From positions 9,508,001 through 9,572,000 of the forward strand of contig NC_092572.1 in NCBI RefSeq assembly GCF_037975245.1: a DNA stretch of 64,000 nt, written 5' to 3'. This stretch comes from Apostichopus japonicus. Lineage: Eukaryota > Echinodermata > Holothuroidea > Aspidochirotida > Stichopodidae. The first letter of the stretch is position 1, and the number at the start of each line of letters is the position of its first letter. This document shows, one piece after another, positions 60,411 to 64,000 of the stretch. The notes beneath the pieces were generated by a model, which was not told where the DNA came from, made no database searches, and saw nothing but the letters and a program-made list of their open reading frames with translations. A program made the translations under genes and the position numbers.

Positions 60411-63330
60411 ACCTATACTTTGCTCTGTCTACCAGACATAGAGCACTCTGTGCCAAGATAGACGCCAACCAACCAAAGGTGTATACATGTAGCGTGCCAA
60501 CCACTAATTGCAACAATTGTTGGTTCGTGCGTAACGTATCTTTCCATCTGTTTACGCCGATGAAAGTACATGCAGCTCGTATTTGCTGGTATAGTCCCTC
60601 TGAGAAACTAAACCGACGCTCTCTTTGTGTCTTTCGGAACAAGACCGAAAGTTGACTGTACTACTAGATGACCATCCTCAATATTAATGATATCAATGTT
60701 TGTGTGAAACTGTAAATTGTTGGCGTCTTGTTTATGTCATGCAAATTTTTTTGAAGTTATACAAAGTTTGCATTTGTACAGATCTATGAACTTTTGAGAC
60801 TAACAAATTTTGTGCATCACATGCATAAAAATTGATGACAAATTACTTGTTTTCGCATTTGCGGAGAAAAAATCATTCCAACTTTCACATCGTGTGTTGT
60901 CACATGCAAGTAAATGTTTGTTAATGTTTCGTCTTGTTTTATAATCACATAATCTCGTTCAAGCGGTCTTTCTCTGCAAATGGATAAAAACTACAGGGGA
61001 GCTGAAAAATGTATTCATCTTCTTCATCTAGATAGAAAAGCAAAAGACACAACATTTAGATCCACCAGGATTTCCTTACTAAATCCGATGTTATAAGACA
61101 AATATCTAAAGTTTACTTTAAACTGTAACTTTAGGGAACGATGCATCTCGGTTGGAGCTTTTGGATGGTGAGTCTGATCATTTTGGGAATAGTAGCTAAA
61201 AAAAAAAAAAAAATTCTTTATAAGCTTGAAATAAGAAGTACTGCATACTGTAATTCCATAAATTTACATAATCAGCCACCAACCCCTCTCCCAATCTCTC
61301 TTCACTTGTTATGATAACTGGCAAGATGAAGTTGAATCTTCAAGACTGTTTCCACTGGTTTAATTTAAAAGTGAAAGCTTAGGAGGACTAGGGGGGGGGG
61401 GGGAGGGGGCTGGAAAGGGAAAGAAGGACTAATTTTCTAGGGAAGGGGTTGACAGGAGTCTTTTAATTTTGTCATTTTTAGCCTGTTGTTATTCAGAGCA
61501 GTACTAACATATTTTCTATAAATTAATTTCGTGTCAAACATGTTTTCTCTTTCTTAATTTAGAAAATATGAAATATATTTAATTCATTCACTTACATATA
61601 TTTATTTACTTTGGCCAGATACGTATAAACATTATATTAGGGGAATGGGTGAACAGGATCTAAACAATTCAAAATACCACTCAAACTTGGTTAAGCTAGA
61701 AGCTCAATATCTTTTATATACGCCAACAATAACAGGAAGAAATTAAGGAAAGAAAATTCATACTCGACACGAAAAGGAAAACAATTTTTTTTAATATGTT
61801 AGCACTCACACGGAGAAAGGAAACTGCAACACCACGTACTCCTTGACGTCGTAAACTTCAACACAAACCGATAAATGAATTATTTCTTTGCTTTCATATT
61901 CTAAATTTAACTCGACTTAGAACTGGTCATTGATAGTACAATGCCCCTAAAAATATACTACAAAGTCAGATATAAACTGTCATATGTCAACGATCAAATT
62001 TCAACAAGCCATTATGATTGCCTGAGCTATGAAAAGTATCTATATTTATATCGACGATGAAACGTTCCACTGCTTTGTTTGAAACACTCCTTAATGTCTC
62101 GGAAAAATTTAGAGCCAGAACAGAGGCTATTTAGTTAGGAAAATACCTTTTTGAAGACTACCAGCAACTTTTAGAGTTCTAAAATTTGTGACCATAATAT
62201 GGATGATCTTTAATAATCTAGCTTAAAGGATATCATGTTGTTACTGGATTTCGAAATCCAAAGCATTTGGCATACTTGTTCAGGAACGTTAATCAAGAAG
62301 CATATTAAGATGAAGCAGCTGTGGTTTTATTAATTAATTAATTAACACATGGCATTTTATATCATTATCCAAAAAAAAAATCCATACAGTTAATTAAGTA
62401 ATTTTACTCTCTGATTTCGTCCATCAAAATTAAGAATGATGGATGACTTTTTGTTTGAAAACCTACAAAACACATGTTTTATGTTGTAACTGACCCACCA
62501 AACCTAATCTGAACAAGAGCATGTCAAGACTAGACCAATCACTGTAGTAGCAGAATGGTCAAAAGATTGAGTTTTGCGCTAATGTACACTATCCAAGAAA
62601 AAACTCAAACAGAAATCACTTTACTATCTGCAAACGTTACTAAGTACAATATATATAGTCACAGGCTGTGAAAGCCTCGAGTGTAATAAAGCCGTCGAAT
62701 AGATGGAAAAGTGTATTATTTGTCTAACATTTCTGCGTTGGTACACCTTGAACGTTATAACCTTTGCAAACACTGTGTCGATAAAGTCTCTCTGAACCAT
62801 TGGAAGTATTTACCTATGGACCGAGAGCGATTGTTAAATCAATTATCCCAATCGGCTGGAGGCACGTGGAAACAATCGCTGACGAAGGGCTTCGTTAAGA
62901 ACCCTTCAGCGATTTGGATAATTAAAATGATACATTCGGTGGCTGTATCATGCATGAATCATAAAGCATTCCAAGCTAAGAGAGCTAGTTATCAATATTC
63001 ACCAAAACAAGAAAGCTATCAGATATTTCTCTTTTCCATTTTATTTTTTTGGATTTAGTCTCTAAAGCTCAACATGTGTCCTTGATTAGGGGGAAAGATT
63101 GAAATAGAGGAAAGAGTGGGTTTTTTGGATTATTTTCATAACTCACCTGCAAACAAATTGTCAGTGACTGTAATTATGACAAAACACCTGGGCTATTAAT
63201 TTGAATAATACTTCCTTTCAAATACAATGTTTGTTGTTACATTAATAATCTGAAATAATACAAATATCCTTAGAGGAGAAGCAACTCCAAACATTATCTT
63301 GAGCTTAATATTTGGAGCTTAATATCTGGA
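60411..63330. other. No gene confirmed; two unexplained frames
   Basis: Frames at 60409-60642 (77 codons, minus) and 62711-63058 (115 codons, plus) lie in stretches with more G+C than their surroundings, but neither shows a motif I recognise. A G run lies at 61391-61403. The 115-codon frame ends in a hydrophobic phenylalanine-rich tail typical of AT-rich read-through. Confidence 0.4.
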
Positions 63331-63557
63331 GTGTTAGCTCAGTGGTTAACGCCGGTGCCTTTCAATCATAAGGTCCCCGGTTCGAGTCACTCCCAGATTA
63401 ATGTATGTCGTCCAGTTACAGAGTTGTTGACAATTAACAATTCATAGTCATGGACGTTAAATATGAATGTAAGAGACTGACTTCTGTCAGCTTGCGGCTT
63501 TGATAAGCCAATGAGGCTTCTTCGCGAGTTCCTGCAAGGATCTAATACATACATACA
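63331..63557 (+). mobile_element. tRNA-derived SINE, family with conserved 3' core (best copy)
   Basis: This is the fullest copy of the commonest dispersed repeat in the window. The A box TAGCTCAGTGG is at 63335-63345 and the B box GGTTCGAGTC at 63379-63388. A body shared by all copies follows (GTCCAGTTACAGAGTTG, ATGGACGTTAAATATGAAT), then a conserved core (AGAGACTGACTT, CAGCTTGCGGCTTTGAT), then GATCTAATACATACATAC, so the tail is an (ATAC)n-like repeat. It is about 225 bp long. The core partly pairs with itself (CTGACTTC..GTCAG). I do not recognise a named family. Confidence 0.8.
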
Positions 63558-64000
63558 TTTGAAATATATCCTATCCAACCCTCCCCGCCCACCCCCCCCC
63601 CCCCCACCTTTCAACCCCTGTGCTTTGCAATGAAACAACTGCCATTTTCATTAGATCATGTTAAGAATTTAAATACTTACGATTCAGCATAAATTTGCAT
63701 ATATGAATAAACATAATAATACAGGATGAAAACCAAAAACCAAATGCTAGCATAGTCGTTGTATTTAGACTTAGTTTTCGGTTCAGCCTTGCATATATGA
63801 AGGAACATTATAAGACTGATTTTTCCACATGGAATAAGATTTTGGGTGTTTGGAGGCTCCAGGATGTTTACTTTATTGCAATAAACGCTACCACACTGAC
63901 CCTGCAAAACCACAAACGGTCTCATTTGCTTCTCCCTTTTAGCTCGGTTAGAAAGAAAGACAAGATTGTTATTCTTTAACCGACGGCTATCAATGAAAGT

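Noticed and set aside
63331-63400. Possible tRNA gene
   Set aside because: Both promoter boxes are present, but the acceptor stem and a proper anticodon arm are not, and the sequence continues into a SINE body seen in other copies.

Overview
The window looks like a gene-poor piece of an animal nuclear genome. It is AT-rich and has no operons or closely spaced ORFs. The coding signal comes as isolated short exons with GT/AG splice sites, and the rest is retroposons, inverted-repeat elements and tandem arrays. A tRNA-derived SINE, a second SINE whose body resembles families I know from echinoderms and related deuterostomes, LINE 3' ends with (ATT)n or (AAAT)n tails, and very many G/C homopolymer runs together suggest a marine invertebrate deuterostome, probably an echinoderm. 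That is an inference from repeat style, not an identification.

Genes: the only confident coding content is on the minus strand. One exon (26357-26695) encodes a single C2-type immunoglobulin domain, and another (7026-7226) encodes an extracellular stalk plus a transmembrane helix. Both are symmetric phase 1-1 exons, as is usual for shuffled Ig modules, and both begin with the same VKPEV peptide. They are best read as neighbouring parts of one type I membrane Ig receptor gene with a roughly 19 kb intron. Possible cytoplasmic-tail exons lie at 6809-6886 and 6196-6262 but are weakly supported. The signal peptide, other ectodomain exons and promoter are not identified. A possible last exon of another minus-strand gene, with tyrosine-containing tail motifs, is at 36049-36252. 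No complete gene is present.

Layout: 1-6.1 kb holds a three-unit array, a SINE (2.2-2.5 kb) and a 120-bp array (5.3-6.05 kb). 6.2-26.7 kb is the Ig gene; its intron contains a 155-bp array, a SINE, an inverted-repeat element with 10-bp target duplications (13.6-14.1 kb), a 5'-truncated LINE (16.4-17.0 kb) and degenerate repeats. 27-43 kb holds a LINE-like 3' end, a seven-unit array (29.4-30.2 kb), a textbook hAT-type MITE with 8-bp duplications (31.9-32.3 kb) and several CpG-rich islets. 43-64 kb holds two copies of a 207-bp inverted-repeat element, a LINE nested inside a SINE (52.3-52.7 kb), more SINE copies and five tandem arrays. The arrays at 50.3-51.2 kb and 55.4-56.4 kb show higher-order periodicity, and those at 29.4, 55.4 and 60.2 kb carry a short hairpin in each unit.

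I saw no rRNA, CRISPR, complete tRNA gene or bacterial-type system. The short ATG-to-stop frames scattered over the window are mostly chance frames or frames inside repeats.
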